A DNA stretch of 54,786 bases from Lentisphaeria bacterium (GCA_017462015.1 JAFTRX010000068.1:1-54786), one strand, 5' to 3'; counted from the first letter of the stretch, positions 19,001-30,647 are shown. The notes: generated by a model from the letters alone, not told the origin. Numbers and translations are program-made.

Positions 19001-19878
19001 TTGAAGAAAACGAAAACCGTCTGCGCAACATCGGTAATGAAAACGGCGATCCCGATGCCAACGGTATCATCCGCCGGGTCAAAGTCTATGTCGCCTGCAA
19101 GCGTAAACTTCAGGTCGGTGACAAGATGGCGGGACGTCACGGAAACAAAGGTATCGTTTCCCGTATCGTGCCGGTGGAAGATATGCCCTTCCTCGAAGAC
19201 GGTACTCCGGTCGATATCGTGTTGAACCCGCTCGGCGTGCCGAGCCGAATGAACATCGGTCAGGTGTTGGAAACTCACCTCGGCTGGGCGGCGAAGATGC
19301 TGGGCATCAAAGTCGCTACTCCGGTGTTCGACGGTGTTACCGAAGATATGATCGTTGATCTCATGGAACAGGCGAACGAAAAGTTTGCCGAAGAGCATGG
19401 CAAGAATTACCATTGGGGCTTTGAGAAGCAACCTGACGGCAGCTACGTTTACGACGGTAAGACCGATGTTTACGACGGCCGTACCGGAGACCGCTTCGAT
19501 CAGCGCGTCATGGTCGGTCAGATCTACATGCTCAAACTTGACCACCTGGTCGCCAACAAGATCCACGCCCGCGCGGTCGGCCCGTATTCACTGGTCACGC
19601 AGCAGCCGTTGGGCGGTAAGGCGCAGCACGGCGGTCAGCGTTTCGGAGAAATGGAAGTGTGGGCACTGGAAGCGTATGGTGCTGCCAGCGTACTCCAGGA
19701 AATGCTTACGGTCAAGTCCGACGACGTCGGCGGTCGTTCCCGTATCTACGAGTCGATCGTCAAAGGTCACAATGTATTGTCCGCCGGACGGCCGGAATCT
19801 TTCAACGTGTTGATGAAAGAAATGCAGAGCCTTGGTTTGGACATCCGTACCGTCCGTGACGGCGGTGAAGAACGGTAA
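16069..19878 (+). CDS. rpoB: DNA-directed RNA polymerase subunit beta
   Basis: A 1269-residue beta subunit, complete from the protrusion ([15 protein letters not shown]) through the fork/rifampicin region ([45 protein letters not shown]) to the C-terminal clamp ([20 protein letters not shown]). GTG start with an ACAGGAA site. At the position equivalent to E. coli His526 this protein has Asn461 (codon AAC at 17449-17451), and the residue equivalent to Ile530 is Phe; Asp516, Ser531 and Gln513 equivalents are unchanged. rpoC follows 24 bases later. Confidence 0.98.
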   Translation: MERKNFGKLRDVLEMPDLIGLQVDSYDNFLQRFVPPHERKRQGLQEVFMEIFPIESFDKQMSLEFVSYEIGECPPQKSNVIDCIKDGKIYDAPLYVNFLLKMNDVEIPEKVFMGDIPIMTEQGTFIINGAERVIISQLHRSPGICFEKTRHTSGRTLYSYRVIPDRGSWMDVQFDTSGCIWIYLDRRRRRRKFYITTFLRAIGYPTNRDILKEFYQIKKFTIGQLLKEKDLSKFYTIDDVTNDADEVIVSEPVQLNEKILADMQSGGVSEVELALVPPKEDYIFASLRKDPARDEEDALKEIYRRMRPGDPLNLSNARLLIKRLFFDNRRYDLGAVGRYKLNERLKLDIPMDVRTLDPRDLMAATKMLIELHHTNGAVDDIDHLGARRVRTVGELLQNQCRAGLLRTERLIRERMTFEEPNMSPARLINPKTFAGVIRDFFARSQLSQFMDQTNPLSELTNKRRFSALGPGGLSRDRAGFEVRDVHSSHYGRICPIETPEGPNIGLISSMSLYAIINEYGFLETPYRKVVDGQVTEQIDYLTADKEEKYVIAQANALLDENNRFVRPMIMCRKAGESGEHPREDVQYMDVSPKQLVSAAAGIIPFLEHDDANRALMGSNMQRQAVSLLMPDSPYVGTGLEKRIARDSRAVIVAREDGVVAEVNSERIVVTPDGALPTEENPGRTYRLYKYLRSNAGTCINQRPRVHSGDVVKKGDLLADGAATSQGELALGRNVLVAFMPWCGYNFEDAIIVSERLVKEDTYTSIHVDEFEITSRDTKLGPEEITRDIPNVGEDALRNLDSRGIVIEGAEVKPGDILVGKITPKSETELAPEERLLRAIFGEKAADVKDSSLTVSSGKGGIVMDIRIDYAKELPVRGGMTKAEKKTQEKNLRNEYRETHNDLVEDLTMRLSDVLLGVKLPVQIIDGADESGKVLVPANRKITRSPIQKLAAHYDTWQMEDCEIKNTITQIIDSFKPQFEENENRLRNIGNENGDPDANGIIRRVKVYVACKRKLQVGDKMAGRHGNKGIVSRIVPVEDMPFLEDGTPVDIVLNPLGVPSRMNIGQVLETHLGWAAKMLGIKVATPVFDGVTEDMIVDLMEQANEKFAEEHGKNYHWGFEKQPDGSYVYDGKTDVYDGRTGDRFDQRVMVGQIYMLKLDHLVANKIHARAVGPYSLVTQQPLGGKAQHGGQRFGEMEVWALEAYGAASVLQEMLTVKSDDVGGRSRIYESIVKGHNVLSAGRPESFNVLMKEMQSLGLDIRTVRDGGEER

Positions 19879-19902
19879 TCAATATTCAGGGAGGATTTAA
19901 CC

Positions 19903-22900
19903 TTGATTGACAATACTTATGCTTATCGTGAATTGCTCGGCAAAGATGCCGGCAATTCATTCGGAGCGATTTCCATCAGTGTCGCCTCTCCGGACGTGAT
20001 CCGGAGCTGGTCACACGGTGAAATCAAAAATCCGGAAACCATCAACTACCGTTCACTCAAACCCGAAAAGGGCGGTCTTTTCTGCGAACGTATTTTCGGA
20101 CCGACCCGGGATTGGGAGTGTAACTGCGGTAAGTACAAACGCATCAAGCACAAAGGCGTCATCTGTGACCGTTGCGGTGTTGAAGTCACGCAGGCAAAAG
20201 TGCGTCGTGAACGTATGGGCCACATCGAGTTGGCAGTGCCGGTTTCCCACATCTGGTTCTTCAAGTGTATGCCCAGCCGTATCGGGCTTATGCTGGATAT
20301 GACCGGAAAACAGTTGGAAAAGGTTCTGTACTACGAAGAATACACCGTTACCGATCCCGGCGATACGCCGTTGCTCAAAGGTCAGGTGATGAGTGAAGTC
20401 GATTACCGTCAGGCGCGTGAAGACTACGGCGATGCATTTGTCGCCGATATGGGTGCGCCCGCGATCAAGGCGCTGCTGGAAGATATCAATCTCGAAGATA
20501 TGCGCAACGAACTCGAAGTCGAACTGGAAACCACCGGAAACAAGGCGCTCCGCAAGAAACTTGCCAAACGTCTCCGTCTGGTCGAGGGCTTCATTGCGAG
20601 CAACTCACGTCCGGAATACATGATGATGTCGGTGCTGCCGGTCATTCCGCCGGATCTGCGTCCGTTGGTTCCGCTGGAAGGCGGCCGTTTCGCCACCAGT
20701 GACTTGAACGACCTCTACCGCCGCGTTATCAACCGTAACAACCGGTTGAAAAACCTGCTTCAGCTCCGTACGCCGGAAGTCATTATCCGCAACGAAAAGC
20801 GCATGCTTCAGGAAGCGGTCGACTCCCTTATGGATAACGGCCGCCACGGACGTGTGGTCACCGGTGCCGGTAACCGCGCGCTCAAGAGCTTGTCCGATAT
20901 GCTCAAAGGTAAGCAGGGACGTTTCCGTCAGAACTTGTTGGGTAAACGTGTTGACTACTCCGGACGTTCTGTTATCGTTGTCGGTCCGGAATTGAAGATC
21001 CATCAGTGCGGTTTGCCCAAGAAGATGGCGATGGTGTTGTTTGAACCCTTCATCATCCGTCACCTCAAAGGACGCGGTTATGCGCACACTGTGCGTGGCG
21101 CAAAGAAGATGATCGAGCGCGGTGAAACCGTGGTTTGGGATATTCTCGATGAAGTGACCAAGGGACATCCTGTCATGCTCAACCGTGCGCCGACACTGCA
21201 CCGTTTGAGTATCCAGGCATTCGATCCGGTGCTTATCGAAGGTTCTGCTATCCGTTTGCACCCGTTGGTGTGTACGGCGTACAACGCGGACTTCGACGGT
21301 GACCAGATGGCTGTGCATGTGCCGTTGTCAAACGAAGCGCAGATGGAGACCAAGTTGCTGATGCTTTCTCCCAACAACATCTTCTCACCTGCCAACGGTA
21401 AGCCGATCGCATCACCGACGCACGATATTACGCTGGGAAGCTACTATCTGACGATCGAACCGCAGAATAAACCGGCGAAACTCTATCGTGATTACTTTGA
21501 AGTGCTGTACGCGATGCAGGCGGGATTTTTGAAGATCCACGACCCGGTGCGCATCCCGAACCCCGACTACGGCCGTGATACGCTGTACGGCGATAAGGAA
21601 AGCCGTTTTATCACCACCACGCCGGGACGGTGTCTCTTCAACGAGATCTGGGATAAGCGTCTGGGCTTCTACAATGGCGTTGCCAAAAAGAAGAATCTGG
21701 GAAAACTTATCAGTGATTCATACGAAGTTGCCGGTCACGAAGCTACGATCAAACTTCTGGACGATTTGAAGGATCTGGGTTACAAACACTCCACACTGGC
21801 AGGTTTGTCCATCTCCATCGCTGACCTCAAGGTTCCCGAAACCAAGACGGCGATCATCGACAATGCGCGTGCGCAGATCGACGAAGTTGTCAAACAGTAC
21901 ACCAACGGTATGTTGACCGACGGTGAACGTCATAAAAAGGTCATCGACATCTGGACACAGTCCAGTAACGCTGTGGCAAATGAGTTGTTCAAGAGTCTGG
22001 AAGATGCCAGCCGCCGCGGTGAAGTCAACCCCGTGTACGCGATGATGGACTCCGGTGCGCGAGGCAGTAAGGATCAGATCCGTCAGCTGGCCGGTATGCG
22101 CGGACTTATGGCGAAACCGAACGGCGACATTATCGAACGTCCGATCATCTCCAACTTCCGTGAAGGATTGTCCGTGTTGGAATACTTCATTTCAACGCAC
22201 GGTGCGCGTAAAGGTTTGGCAGATACGGCGTTGAAGACTGCGGACTCCGGTTACATGACCCGCCGTCTGGTGGACGTGGCGCAGGATATCATCTGCCGCG
22301 AACACGATTGCGGAACCAGCAAAGGTGTCTGGACCAGCGCGATCACCGAAGGTGACGAAGTTATGATGCCGCTGCGCGACCGTCTGATCGGCCGTTACAG
22401 CGCACAGGATATCCGCGATCCGGCATATAACGATGGAAGAATGATCATCCGTGCCGGAGAAGAATTTACTCCGGAAATCGCTGATTTGATTGAAAAACGC
22501 GGTATTCTCAAGGTGTTGATCCGCTCCGCACTTACCTGCGAAACGCTGCATGGTTTGTGTGTGAAGTGTTACGGAAAGAACCTTGCCAGCGACCGTGAAG
22601 CGCGTCCGGGAGATGCGTTGGGTATCATCGCCGCGCAGTCCATCGGTGAACCGGGTACTCAGTTGACAATGCGTACCTTCCACATCGGTGGTACGGCATC
22701 CGCAGCGTACAAACAGCCGGTTATCTCTGCCCGTCATGCCGGTAAGATCAAGTTGTTGAACGTGCGTACGGTCGTCAACCAGAAGGGTAAAACCGTCGTG
22801 GTCAACAAGAATGGTTGCGTTATCGTGTACGATCCGGATAAGGCGAAAGCTGCCGAAGACAAGGCGCGTGCCGCGTTGGAAGCGGAAGCTGCGATCCTGG

Positions 22901-24249
22901 GTATGGTGCAGAAAGATTACGACTTTACCGAAGACGCGATCATCGAAGCCGAGCTGGAACGTTACGACCTTGAACCCGGTTCGATCCTCGACCGCGGCGA
23001 TGGCGAGTTGGTCAATGCCAATGAAGTCTTTGTCCGGTGGGAACCTGACCACGTGCCTATCATTATTGAAGAAAGCGGTATTGTCGAACTTACCGACCTG
23101 GTTGAAGGTGTTACCATTCAGAAGCAGAAACGCGGAAGCGGTTCCGGTGACCAGGGAACGGTTATGGAACACCGTGACGACCTGCATCCGCAGATCACGG
23201 TCAAGGACGAAGAGAACAATCTGCTGTCCAGCTATCCGCTTCCGGCAGGTGCGGTGCTTATGATCAAGAACGGCGCCCGGGTCAGCCCCGGTATGGTGGT
23301 CGCCCGTGTGCCGCGGCAGTCGGCGAAGAACAAAGACATCACCGGCGGTTTGCCGCGTATTGCCGAGTTGTTCGAAGCGCGTATGCCGAAGGATGTTGCG
23401 GAAATCGCCAAGATCGACGGTTTTGTTGAAGTCGACAAGCTGGCGCGCGGTAAGCGGCAGTTGATCATTAAGGACCCGGTGTCCGGAATGACCGAAGAGC
23501 ATAACGCCATTCCGCTGCACAAGCATCTGGCAGTCAGTAAAGGTGACTTTGTTCACAAAGGACAGAAGCTTACTGAAGGTTCCATCGTTCCGCATGCATT
23601 GTTGGAAGTGTGCGGTATTCACGAGTTGCAGCGCCACCTGGTCGATGAGATCCAGCTGGTGTACCGTGCGCAGGGTGTGGAAATCAACGATAAACACGTT
23701 GAGATCATCATCCGGCAGATGATGCAGAAAGTGCGTATCACGGATGCCGGTTCTACCGATTATCTGGTGGGCGAACAGCCTGACCGTGTCGAGTTCAACC
23801 GGGTCAACCGCGAGGTCACTGCCCGCGGCGGACGTCCGGCGGAAGCGGAACCGGTGCTGCTTGGTATCACCAAAGCGGCGTTGGAAACGGAGAGCTTCAT
23901 CTCTGCCGCCAGCTTCCAGGATACCACGCGTATTCTGACTGAAGCTGCGACGATGGGTAAAGTTGACCGTCTTGCCGGTTTCAAAGAAAACGTTATCACC
24001 GGACATCTTATTCCGGCGGGTACCGGTGCCAGCAAACTTCAGAACATCCGTTTGAAGTATCTTGGCACTGAGATCGAACCGGAACTTCCGGCGCAGGAAG
24101 CGGAACGTTCTTATGACGATATTGCCGCGCAGTGGCGTGAAGCCGACGGTGATGACGGAGAGATGCTTCCCGACGAAGCCAAAGAGCTGGTCGTGGATGA
24201 AGAACTTGAAGGATTTGGTGAAACAGACGTCGAAAACGAAGAAATTTAA
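19903..24249 (+). CDS. rpoC: DNA-directed RNA polymerase subunit beta'
   Basis: A 1448-residue beta' subunit. The N-terminal zinc ribbon ([19 protein letters not shown]), the catalytic NADFDGDQM loop (Asp463, Asp465 and Asp467 chelate Mg), the bridge-helix region and the second zinc site ([24 protein letters not shown]) are all intact. The start is TTG at 19903, eight bases after GGGAGGA; no better in-frame ATG lies nearby. The C-terminus ends in an acidic tail ([19 protein letters not shown]). Confidence 0.98.
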   Translation: MIDNTYAYRELLGKDAGNSFGAISISVASPDVIRSWSHGEIKNPETINYRSLKPEKGGLFCERIFGPTRDWECNCGKYKRIKHKGVICDRCGVEVTQAKVRRERMGHIELAVPVSHIWFFKCMPSRIGLMLDMTGKQLEKVLYYEEYTVTDPGDTPLLKGQVMSEVDYRQAREDYGDAFVADMGAPAIKALLEDINLEDMRNELEVELETTGNKALRKKLAKRLRLVEGFIASNSRPEYMMMSVLPVIPPDLRPLVPLEGGRFATSDLNDLYRRVINRNNRLKNLLQLRTPEVIIRNEKRMLQEAVDSLMDNGRHGRVVTGAGNRALKSLSDMLKGKQGRFRQNLLGKRVDYSGRSVIVVGPELKIHQCGLPKKMAMVLFEPFIIRHLKGRGYAHTVRGAKKMIERGETVVWDILDEVTKGHPVMLNRAPTLHRLSIQAFDPVLIEGSAIRLHPLVCTAYNADFDGDQMAVHVPLSNEAQMETKLLMLSPNNIFSPANGKPIASPTHDITLGSYYLTIEPQNKPAKLYRDYFEVLYAMQAGFLKIHDPVRIPNPDYGRDTLYGDKESRFITTTPGRCLFNEIWDKRLGFYNGVAKKKNLGKLISDSYEVAGHEATIKLLDDLKDLGYKHSTLAGLSISIADLKVPETKTAIIDNARAQIDEVVKQYTNGMLTDGERHKKVIDIWTQSSNAVANELFKSLEDASRRGEVNPVYAMMDSGARGSKDQIRQLAGMRGLMAKPNGDIIERPIISNFREGLSVLEYFISTHGARKGLADTALKTADSGYMTRRLVDVAQDIICREHDCGTSKGVWTSAITEGDEVMMPLRDRLIGRYSAQDIRDPAYNDGRMIIRAGEEFTPEIADLIEKRGILKVLIRSALTCETLHGLCVKCYGKNLASDREARPGDALGIIAAQSIGEPGTQLTMRTFHIGGTASAAYKQPVISARHAGKIKLLNVRTVVNQKGKTVVVNKNGCVIVYDPDKAKAAEDKARAALEAEAAILGMVQKDYDFTEDAIIEAELERYDLEPGSILDRGDGELVNANEVFVRWEPDHVPIIIEESGIVELTDLVEGVTIQKQKRGSGSGDQGTVMEHRDDLHPQITVKDEENNLLSSYPLPAGAVLMIKNGARVSPGMVVARVPRQSAKNKDITGGLPRIAELFEARMPKDVAEIAKIDGFVEVDKLARGKRQLIIKDPVSGMTEEHNAIPLHKHLAVSKGDFVHKGQKLTEGSIVPHALLEVCGIHELQRHLVDEIQLVYRAQGVEINDKHVEIIIRQMMQKVRITDAGSTDYLVGEQPDRVEFNRVNREVTARGGRPAEAEPVLLGITKAALETESFISAASFQDTTRILTEAATMGKVDRLAGFKENVITGHLIPAGTGASKLQNIRLKYLGTEIEPELPAQEAERSYDDIAAQWREADGDDGEMLPDEAKELVVDEELEGFGETDVENEEI

Positions 24250-24282
24250 GGTTTTTTTAAAGAATTTTCGATAAAGGATTTG

Positions 24283-24308
24283 AAAATAGCACATTCGTGT
24301 GCTATTTT
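24283..24308 (+). terminator. TTCG-capped hairpin after rpoC
   Basis: AAAATAGCACA (24283-24293) and TGTGCTATTTT (24298-24308) form a perfect 11-bp stem closed by the stable TTCG tetraloop, followed by ATAAATCC. It separates rpoBC from the str genes. The 75 bases after it are very AT-rich (candidate -10 TATAAA at 24352-24357) and may contain the rpsL promoter, but no convincing -35 is visible. Confidence 0.6.
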
Positions 24309-24383
24309 ATAAATCCGTTGATATATATGTGTGTTTCGTAGAGTTTTTATATATAAAATAGAGTAAAAAATCAGGAAATTGCC

Positions 24384-24785
24384 ATGCCGACTATCAATCA
24401 GCTGGTGCGTCTCGGACGCGAAGAGAAAGAAAAGAAAAGTAAATCAAAGGCTTTGACCGCTTGCCCGCAGCGCCGTGGTGTCTGCTTGCAGGTTACGACC
24501 CGTACCCCGAAAAAGCCGAACTCCGCGTTGCGTAAGATCGCCCGTGTGCGTCTTACCAATGGTCAGGAAGTTACCGCTTACATCGGTGGTGAAGGTCACA
24601 ACCTCCAGGAACACTCCGTGGTTCTCGTCAAGGGCGGTCGTGTCCGTGACCTCCCCGGTGTGCGTTATCACATCGTTCGTGGTTCGCTGGACAGCCTGGG
24701 CGTTGACAAACGCCGCCAAGGTCGTTCCAAATACGGTGCCAAGCGTCCCAAACCCGGCGCCGAAGATGGTAAGAAGAAAAAATAA
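24384..24785 (+). CDS. rpsL: 30S ribosomal protein S12
   Basis: A 133-residue S12. The decoding-site segments [15 protein letters not shown] and [26 protein letters not shown] are conserved, with Lys at the positions where streptomycin resistance arises in other species. Basic tail [14 protein letters not shown]. First gene of the str group here. Confidence 0.98.
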   Translation: MPTINQLVRLGREEKEKKSKSKALTACPQRRGVCLQVTTRTPKKPNSALRKIARVRLTNGQEVTAYIGGEGHNLQEHSVVLVKGGRVRDLPGVRYHIVRGSLDSLGVDKRRQGRSKYGAKRPKPGAEDGKKKK

Positions 24786-24803
24786 TACGGGAGTTTTCAT
24801 GCT

Positions 24804-25274
24804 ATGAGAAGACGTAGTGTCGTCAAGCGGGAGTTGACTCCCGATGTCAAGTACAACAGCACGCTGGTCGCACGGTTGATCAATACCATTATGACTCGCG
24901 GCAAAAAGTCCACCGCCCAGGGTATCGTTTACGGTGCCTTTGAACTGATGGAAGCCAAGAAGCCGGATATGCCGGCCATCGAGATCTTCACTCAGGCGCT
25001 GGAAAATGTCAAACCCAAACTTGAAGTCAAGAGCCGCCGCGTCGGTGGTGCGACTTATCAGGTTCCCATCGAAGTCGATCCGGAACGTCAGGTCGCTCTG
25101 GCGATGCGTTGGATCACGACTTATTCCCGTGGCCGCAAGGGCAAATCCATGGTCGAATCTCTCGCCGGCGAATTGCTTGATGCCTTTGATAACACCGGTG
25201 CTTCTGTCAAGAAGAAAGAAGATACCTTCAAAATGGCGCAGGCGAACAAAGCGTTCGCTCACTATCGCTGGTAA
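24804..25274 (+). CDS. rpsG: 30S ribosomal protein S7
   Basis: A 156-residue S7 (MRRRSVVKRELTPDVKYNS, then GRKGKSMVESLAGELLDA and the C-terminal AHYRW). It nucleates the 30S head. Eighteen bases after rpsL with a GGGAG site about 11 bases before the ATG. Confidence 0.98.
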   Translation: MRRRSVVKRELTPDVKYNSTLVARLINTIMTRGKKSTAQGIVYGAFELMEAKKPDMPAIEIFTQALENVKPKLEVKSRRVGGATYQVPIEVDPERQVALAMRWITTYSRGRKGKSMVESLAGELLDAFDNTGASVKKKEDTFKMAQANKAFAHYRW

Positions 25275-25292
25275 TTTGTGGCAGGTTGCATC

Positions 25293-27404
25293 ATGAACGA
25301 TAAAGTATTTGCAGAGTCACCGAATCGCATCATTCCGCTTCGTCAGGTGCGTAACATCGGTATTATGGCTCACATCGATGCCGGTAAGACCACGCTTACT
25401 GAACGTATTCTTTTCTACACCGGTAAGAACTATAAGATCGGTGATACCCACGAAGGTACTGCCACTATGGACTGGATGAAGCAGGAGCAGGAACGTGGTA
25501 TCACCATCACCTCCGCTGCGACCACCTGCTTCTGGGAATTGAACGATGTCAAGCATCGTATCAATATCATCGACACTCCGGGACACGTGGATTTTACCGC
25601 TGAAGTTGAACGTTCCCTCCGCGTCCTTGACGGTGCGGTTGCGGTGTTCTGCTCCGTTGGTAAAGTCCAGCCGCAGACCGAAACCGTCTGGCGTCAAGCG
25701 CAGAAATACAAAGTGCCTATCATTGCGTTGATCAACAAAATGGACCGTACCGGTGCCGATTTCGAAGGCGCTGTCGGTGAGATCAAGAGCAAGCTGGGTG
25801 CGAACCCGATCCCGGTCACCATTCCGATCGGTAAGGAAAATGAATTCCGCGGCGTGATCGACGTTTTTGCCAACAAAGCGTACTACTTCGACGGTGACAA
25901 CGGTGAAAAGATGCGCATCGAAGACGTTCCGGCTGATCTGCAGGATTACCGCGACACTTTCTATCATGAAGGTTTGGAAGTTCTGGCTGAAGTCGATGAT
26001 GAAGTCATGGAGCTCTACCTCGAAGAGAAGACCCCGGATTACGATATGATCCAGGCGGCGCTCCGTCGCGCCACGCTGGCGGCGAAAGCTGTCCCCGTCT
26101 GCTGTGCATCTGCGTTCAAGAAACGCGGCGTGCAGCCGCTGCTCGACGCGGTCGTCCGTTACCTGCCCTCTCCGGTTGATACCTGGGAAATCCACGGTAC
26201 CGATCCGGATACCGGTGCGGAAAAGACCCGTCACGTCGGTGACAAGCAGCCGTTCAGCGCGTTGGTCTTCAAGATCATGACTGACCCGTTTGTCGGTAAA
26301 CTTTACTACTTCCGTATATATTCCGGTGTTGCCCAGCAGGGTATGACCGTTTTCAACCCGCGTACCAACAAGCGTGAACGTCTCGGCCGTCTGCTCCAGA
26401 TGCACGCCAACCAGCGTGAAGAACGTGACGAGATCTTCTCCGGTGATATCGCTGCTGCGGTCGGTTTGAAGAACGTCACCACCGGTGATACCATCTGCTT
26501 TGAAGATGATCCCATCGTGCTGGAATCCATGAGCTTCCCCGAACCGGTCATCTCCATCGCGGTTGAACCCAACTCCTCCGGCGACCGTGACAAACTCTCC
26601 AAGGGTTTGATTGCGCTGGCTGAAGAAGACCCGACCTTCCAGGTTCAGAGCAACGAAGAAACCGGACAGACCATCATCTCCGGTATGGGTGAGTTGCACC
26701 TGGAAATCATTCTCGACCGTCTGGTTCGTGAATTCAAAGTCGAAGCCAACACCGGTGCGCCGCAGGTTGCCTACCGTGAAGCTATCTGCAAGACTGCAAC
26801 TTCCGATATGAAGTTTGTCCGTCAGAGCGGTGGTCGCGGTCAGTATGGTCACTGTATCATCAACCTTATCCCCGGTGAACGCGGTGCCGGTATTGTTATC
26901 GAAAATAAAGTTGTCGGCGGTAACATTCCGAAAGAATTTATCAAGCCGATTGAAAACGGTATCCGTGAAGCTGCAGCCAGCGGTGTTCTCGCCGGTTACT
27001 CTGTGGTCGACTTCAAGGTTGAGATCATCGACGGCAGCTATCACCCGGTCGACTCTTCTGAAATGGCGTTTAAGATCGCCGGTTCCATGGCGTTCAAGGA
27101 CGCTGCCAAGAAGGCTGGAATCGAGCTTCTTGAGCCGATCATGAAGGTCGAACTTACCACTCCGGACGAAAATATGGGCGACCTTATCGGTGACTTGACC
27201 AGCCGTCGCGGTGCGATTGCTGAAATCAATGCCGGTGACAATGGTTTCACCCGTGTCAACGCCAACGTTCCGCTGGCTGAAATGTTCGGATATGCGACTG
27301 CGATTCGTTCGCTGTCCCGCGGCCGTGCCTCTTATTCGATGGAGCCGGCGCACTTTGAGAAGGTTCCAAAGCAAGTTCAAGATAAAATCGTGGAGAAAAA
27401 ATAA
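25293..27404 (+). CDS. fusA: Elongation factor G
   Basis: A 703-residue translocase GTPase: G1 [13 protein letters not shown], switch region [13 protein letters not shown]3 DTPGHVDF, G4 NKMD, and domains II-V. The ATG at 25293 is preferred; a GTG 15 bases upstream (25278) is in frame but has no ribosome-binding site. fusA leads directly into rpsJ with no tuf between them, because tuf sits upstream of secE. Confidence 0.97.
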   Translation: MNDKVFAESPNRIIPLRQVRNIGIMAHIDAGKTTLTERILFYTGKNYKIGDTHEGTATMDWMKQEQERGITITSAATTCFWELNDVKHRINIIDTPGHVDFTAEVERSLRVLDGAVAVFCSVGKVQPQTETVWRQAQKYKVPIIALINKMDRTGADFEGAVGEIKSKLGANPIPVTIPIGKENEFRGVIDVFANKAYYFDGDNGEKMRIEDVPADLQDYRDTFYHEGLEVLAEVDDEVMELYLEEKTPDYDMIQAALRRATLAAKAVPVCCASAFKKRGVQPLLDAVVRYLPSPVDTWEIHGTDPDTGAEKTRHVGDKQPFSALVFKIMTDPFVGKLYYFRIYSGVAQQGMTVFNPRTNKRERLGRLLQMHANQREERDEIFSGDIAAAVGLKNVTTGDTICFEDDPIVLESMSFPEPVISIAVEPNSSGDRDKLSKGLIALAEEDPTFQVQSNEETGQTIISGMGELHLEIILDRLVREFKVEANTGAPQVAYREAICKTATSDMKFVRQSGGRGQYGHCIINLIPGERGAGIVIENKVVGGNIPKEFIKPIENGIREAAASGVLAGYSVVDFKVEIIDGSYHPVDSSEMAFKIAGSMAFKDAAKKAGIELLEPIMKVELTTPDENMGDLIGDLTSRRGAIAEINAGDNGFTRVNANVPLAEMFGYATAIRSLSRGRASYSMEPAHFEKVPKQVQDKIVEKK

Positions 27405-27407
27405 GTT

Positions 27408-27731
27408 ATGGCTACGGCGAAAAGTCAGCGTATCCGCATCCGGCTTCAGGCTTATGAACACCGGATTCTGGATCAGAGTGTTAACGAGATTCTGGATGCG
27501 GCCAAGCGTACCGGTGTTGTTGTTGCCGGTCCGATTCCGCTTCCGACCCGCATCGAGCGTTGGACGGTCAACCGTTCCCCCCATGTTGACAAAAAGTCCA
27601 TGGAGCAATTCGAGATCCGCACCCACAAGCGTATGCTGGATATCGTAAATCCCAATGCCCGCACTGTGGATGAGCTGAAGAAGCTCAATCTGCCCGCTGG
27701 TGTGGACATTTCGATCAAAACGGGCTTCTGA
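27408..27731 (+). CDS. rpsJ: 30S ribosomal protein S10
   Basis: A 107-residue S10/NusE ([50 protein letters not shown]). It has a ribosomal role and, in other bacteria, a role in NusB/NusG antitermination. Starts three bases after the fusA stop, so str and S10 operons are joined. Confidence 0.98.
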   Translation: MATAKSQRIRIRLQAYEHRILDQSVNEILDAAKRTGVVVAGPIPLPTRIERWTVNRSPHVDKKSMEQFEIRTHKRMLDIVNPNARTVDELKKLNLPAGVDISIKTGF

Positions 27732-27746
27732 TAAAGGAGTCCGGGG

Positions 27747-27808
27747 TTCCCGGGTGACGCGCCCGGGAATCTGATACCGACGCTCCCGGCCGATTGGGAG
27801 TGAGTATC
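27747..27808 (+). promoter_or_regulatory. Structured rpsJ-rplC spacer, candidate ribosomal-protein leader
   Basis: Two GC-rich hairpins follow each other: TTCCCGGG (27747-27754) with CCCGGGAA (27762-27769), and CTCCC (27783-27787) with GGGAG (27796-27800) enclosed by GATAC (27773-27777) and GTATC (27804-27808). No T-run follows, so this is not a simple terminator. In E. coli the L4-binding S10 leader lies before rpsJ; here the only structured spacer is after it, 30 bases before rplC. Confidence 0.45.
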
Positions 27809-27837
27809 GTAAATTCTCATAAAACGAGAGGAGAAAC

Positions 27838-28479
27838 ATGAAAGGTTTAATCGGTAAAAAGCTCGGCATGACTCAGGTCTACGACGAGAACGGCGTTCTG
27901 ATTCCGGTGACGGTTATCGAAGTCGGTCCGTGTGTTGTCACTGCGGTCAAGACCGTCGAGCGCGACGGCTACAGCGCCATTCAGTTGGGCTATGGCTCTC
28001 GTAAAGCAAAGAATGTGACGAAGGCGTGTCAGGGTCACTTGGCCAAGGCCGGTGTGACCGGTGCGACATTGCCGGCGGTGCTGCGTGAAATCCGCACCGC
28101 GGAGACTGTGGAAGCTGGTACTGTTCTCAAGGCGGATATCTTCGCCGCCGGAGAGTACCTTGATGTGACCGGTACCACCAAAGGTCGTGGTTTCCAGGGC
28201 GTTGTCAAACGCTGGAACTTCGGCGGCGGTCGTGCCAGCCACGGTGGCGACTGGGAACGTCGTCCCGGTTCGATCGGCTGCCGCGAATGGCCCGGTCGTA
28301 TCATCAAAGGAAAGAAGATGCCCGGACACTACGGCAATGACCGCTGCACCGTGCAGAATCTGAAGATCGTCCGCGTTATGGCCGAAGAAAACGTTCTTCT
28401 GGTCAAAGGTGCCATCCCCGGTGCCAATGGCGGTATCCTGACAGTCAAGAGCGCGCTGAAGAAGCCCGCAGCCAAGTAA
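27838..28479 (+). CDS. rplC: 50S ribosomal protein L3
   Basis: A 213-residue L3 (MKGLIGKKLGMTQVYDENG; KGRGFQGVVKRWNFGGGRASHG; PGRIIKGKKMPGHYGNDRCTVQNLK). The extended loop reaches the peptidyl-transferase centre. Strong GAGAGGAGA site upstream. Confidence 0.98.
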   Translation: MKGLIGKKLGMTQVYDENGVLIPVTVIEVGPCVVTAVKTVERDGYSAIQLGYGSRKAKNVTKACQGHLAKAGVTGATLPAVLREIRTAETVEAGTVLKADIFAAGEYLDVTGTTKGRGFQGVVKRWNFGGGRASHGGDWERRPGSIGCREWPGRIIKGKKMPGHYGNDRCTVQNLKIVRVMAEENVLLVKGAIPGANGGILTVKSALKKPAAK

Positions 28480-28497
28480 TAAGAGGAGGCAATACAA

Positions 28498-29127
28498 ATG
28501 TCGAATACTTTGGATATCCTCGATTGCACTGGTGCGCGGGTTGGCGAATATGTCATCCCCGAAGGCGTGATCGAGATGGAAAAAGGCGCTCAGGCGGTTC
28601 ATGATGCCGTTGTCGCCTATCTTGCCGGTGCCCGTGCCGGTACTGCTTGCACCAAGACCCGCGGACTGGTTCGCGGTGGTGGTGCCAAACCCTGGCGTCA
28701 GAAAGGCCGCGGCGGTGCCCGTGCCGGTTCCGGTCGTTCCCCCGTGTGGGTCGGCGGCGGTACTATTTTCGGACCTCAGCCCCGTTCCTTCGCCAAGAAG
28801 GTCAATAAGAAAGTTCTGGTCCTCGCTCTGAAGCGCGCTCTTTCCGAACGTATTGCTGAAGGCGATGTCGTGGTGCTTGACAAGTTCGCTCTGGCGGATC
28901 ACAAGACCCGCAGCGCGTACGCGGTTCTGAAGAACCTCAAGATCCAGGATGAAACCATTCTGCTCAGCGTTGCTGAATTTGATGAAGCTACCGTCTGCGC
29001 TACCGGCAACATCCCCAATCTGGTTCTCCGTCGTTCCGGCACTGTCAACGTGTATGAACTGCTCCGGTTCAAGAAGCTGGTCTTCAGCAAAGATGCACTG
29101 GATGCTTTTATCGGACGCCTGGCGTAA
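28498..29127 (+). CDS. rplD: 50S ribosomal protein L4
   Basis: A 209-residue L4 with the central loop (KTRGLVRGGGAKPWRQKG, GGGTIFGPQPRSF) that lines the exit tunnel. L4 represses its own operon in E. coli, which makes the structured rpsJ-rplC spacer of interest. Confidence 0.97.
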   Translation: MSNTLDILDCTGARVGEYVIPEGVIEMEKGAQAVHDAVVAYLAGARAGTACTKTRGLVRGGGAKPWRQKGRGGARAGSGRSPVWVGGGTIFGPQPRSFAKKVNKKVLVLALKRALSERIAEGDVVVLDKFALADHKTRSAYAVLKNLKIQDETILLSVAEFDEATVCATGNIPNLVLRRSGTVNVYELLRFKKLVFSKDALDAFIGRLA

Positions 29128-29144
29128 TCTAAGGAGATTTCAAG

Positions 29145-29426
29145 ATGAATAACGCATTTGATGTTATTATCGCGCCGGTTGTCACCGAAAAGTGCAACGC
29201 GCTGATGCAGGAAAAGAAGTACACCTTCAAAGTCAATCCGAAAGCCGGTCGTATCGAAATCGCCCGTGCCGTGGAAGAACTTTTCAAGGTCAAAGTCGCC
29301 AAGGTCAACGTGATGAATTATCAGGGCAAAGCCAAACGTGCCGGCCGTACCATGAAAATGGGTCGTCGTGCCGATTGGAAACGTGCCATCGTCACCCTTG
29401 CCGAAGGCAGTATTGAAATTATCTAA
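29145..29426 (+). CDS. rplW: 50S ribosomal protein L23
   Basis: A 93-residue L23 (IIAPVVTEKCNALMQEKKYTF; KVAKVNVMNYQGKAKR; DWKRAIVTLAEG). It lies at the tunnel exit and binds trigger factor and SRP. Confidence 0.97.
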   Translation: MNNAFDVIIAPVVTEKCNALMQEKKYTFKVNPKAGRIEIARAVEELFKVKVAKVNVMNYQGKAKRAGRTMKMGRRADWKRAIVTLAEGSIEII

Positions 29427-29442
29427 GGGAGTTTAAGATATC

Positions 29443-30270
29443 ATGGCTATCAAGACTTACAATCCGACGACTCCCTCACGGCGGCACATGACCGTGGTCG
29501 ACACCGCTGCTTTGAGCAAAGTCGCCCCCGAAAAGAGCCTGCTGAAGGGTAAAAAATCCACTGGTGGTCGTAACAACCAGGGTCGCATTACCACCCGTTT
29601 CCGCGGTGCCGGTAACAAGCGCAGCTACCGTATGGTCGATTTCTATCGTTCCAAAGACGGTGTCGTTGCCAAAGTTGCCACCATTGAATACGATCCCAAC
29701 CGTACTGCCAATATCGCCCTTATCACCTACGCTGACGGCGAAAAGGCTTACATCCTTGCTCCGGTCGGTCTCAAGGTCGGTGACAAGGTCATGAACGGTC
29801 CCAAAGCGGAACTCAAGCCCGGTAACTGCCTCAAGCTGCGCGATATCCCCGTCGGTATCGAAATCAGCTGCATTGAAATGGTTCCCGGACAGGGTGCGAA
29901 GATGGTCCGTTCTGCCGGTCAGGTCGCCACTCTCCGTGGTAAGGAAGAAACTTACGCACAGGTCAAATTGCCCTCCGGCGAAGTCCGCATGATCCATCTG
30001 GATTGCCGCGCGATGATCGGTCAGATCGGCAACGTTGATTTGATGAATACCAAACTCGGTAAAGCCGGTAAAAAACGTTACAAAGGTTTCCGTCCCCACG
30101 TTCGTGGTGTCGCTCAGAACCCGGTCGACCATCCGATGGGTGGTGGTGAAGGTCGTGAGTCCGGTGGCGGTCATCCGGTTTCTCCGTGGGGCCAGCTTGC
30201 CAAAGGCAAGCGTACCCGCAATCCGCGTAAGGGTTCCAAGAACTTTATTGTTGAACGGAGGAAGAAGTAA
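29443..30270 (+). CDS. rplB: 50S ribosomal protein L2
   Basis: A 275-residue L2 with RNA-binding segments ([20 protein letters not shown]) and the conserved C-terminal loop ([20 protein letters not shown]) near the peptidyl-transferase centre. Its stop codon overlaps the rpsS start by one base. Confidence 0.98.
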   Translation: MAIKTYNPTTPSRRHMTVVDTAALSKVAPEKSLLKGKKSTGGRNNQGRITTRFRGAGNKRSYRMVDFYRSKDGVVAKVATIEYDPNRTANIALITYADGEKAYILAPVGLKVGDKVMNGPKAELKPGNCLKLRDIPVGIEISCIEMVPGQGAKMVRSAGQVATLRGKEETYAQVKLPSGEVRMIHLDCRAMIGQIGNVDLMNTKLGKAGKKRYKGFRPHVRGVAQNPVDHPMGGGEGRESGGGHPVSPWGQLAKGKRTRNPRKGSKNFIVERRKK

Positions 30271-30536
30271 TGCCCAGATCCATCAAAAAAGGACCGTTTG
30301 TCGATCAGTATCTTATCGACAAAGTTTCCAAGATGACCGCTGCCAACAAGACTGCGGTCAAGACCTGGTCCCGCCGGTCGTTGATCATTCCGGATTTTGT
30401 CGGACACACCTTCAATGTGCATAATGGCAAATCCTTTGTCCCGGTGTTCGTCACTGAAAACATGGTCGGTCACAAGCTCGGTGAATTTGCTCCGACCCGT
30501 GTCTTCAAAGAACACGGTGTTATGTCCGGTAAGTAA
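30270..30536 (+). CDS. rpsS: 30S ribosomal protein S19
   Basis: An 88-residue S19 ([55 protein letters not shown]). It is coupled to rplB. The S10 cluster stops here: a strong terminator follows and rplV is not next. Confidence 0.98.
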   Translation: MPRSIKKGPFVDQYLIDKVSKMTAANKTAVKTWSRRSLIIPDFVGHTFNVHNGKSFVPVFVTENMVGHKLGEFAPTRVFKEHGVMSGK

Positions 30537-30552
30537 TTCCGGCATAAAAAAG

Positions 30553-30584
30553 AAAACAGCTCCTTTATGGGGCTGTTTTTTTTT
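30553..30584 (+). terminator. Strong rho-independent terminator after rpsS
   Basis: AAAACAGCTCC (30553-30563) pairs with GGGGCTGTTTT (30569-30579; one G-U) around TTTAT and runs straight into a T-tract ending at 30584. It lies 17 bases after the rpsS stop and closes the ribosomal supercluster. Confidence 0.9.
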
Positions 30585-30619
30585 GCTCTGTGTTTTTTAT
30601 GAGACAGCGGTTATTTTAT

Positions 30620-30647
30620 TTGACAAATTGGAAAAATATGCTATTTT
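30620..30647 (+). promoter_or_regulatory. Promoter of the CD225-DUF2752 pair
   Basis: A consensus -35 TTGACA (30620-30625), a 16-base spacer and TATTTT (30642-30647), about 40 bases downstream of the rpsS terminator and 49 bases before the ATG. Confidence 0.65.

Noticed and set aside
22192..24294. A 700-codon open frame on the strand opposite rpoC
   Set aside because: Shadow of rpoC: strong codon bias keeps the antisense frame open, the translation is Phe/His/Thr/Arg-rich without any recognisable motif, and it lacks a ribosome-binding site.
25317..27869. An 850-codon open frame opposite fusA and rpsJ
   Set aside because: Same antisense codon-bias effect; it crosses several certain genes and shows no domain signature. 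The frames opposite rpoB (17920-19566) and groEL (33795-35444) are the same.
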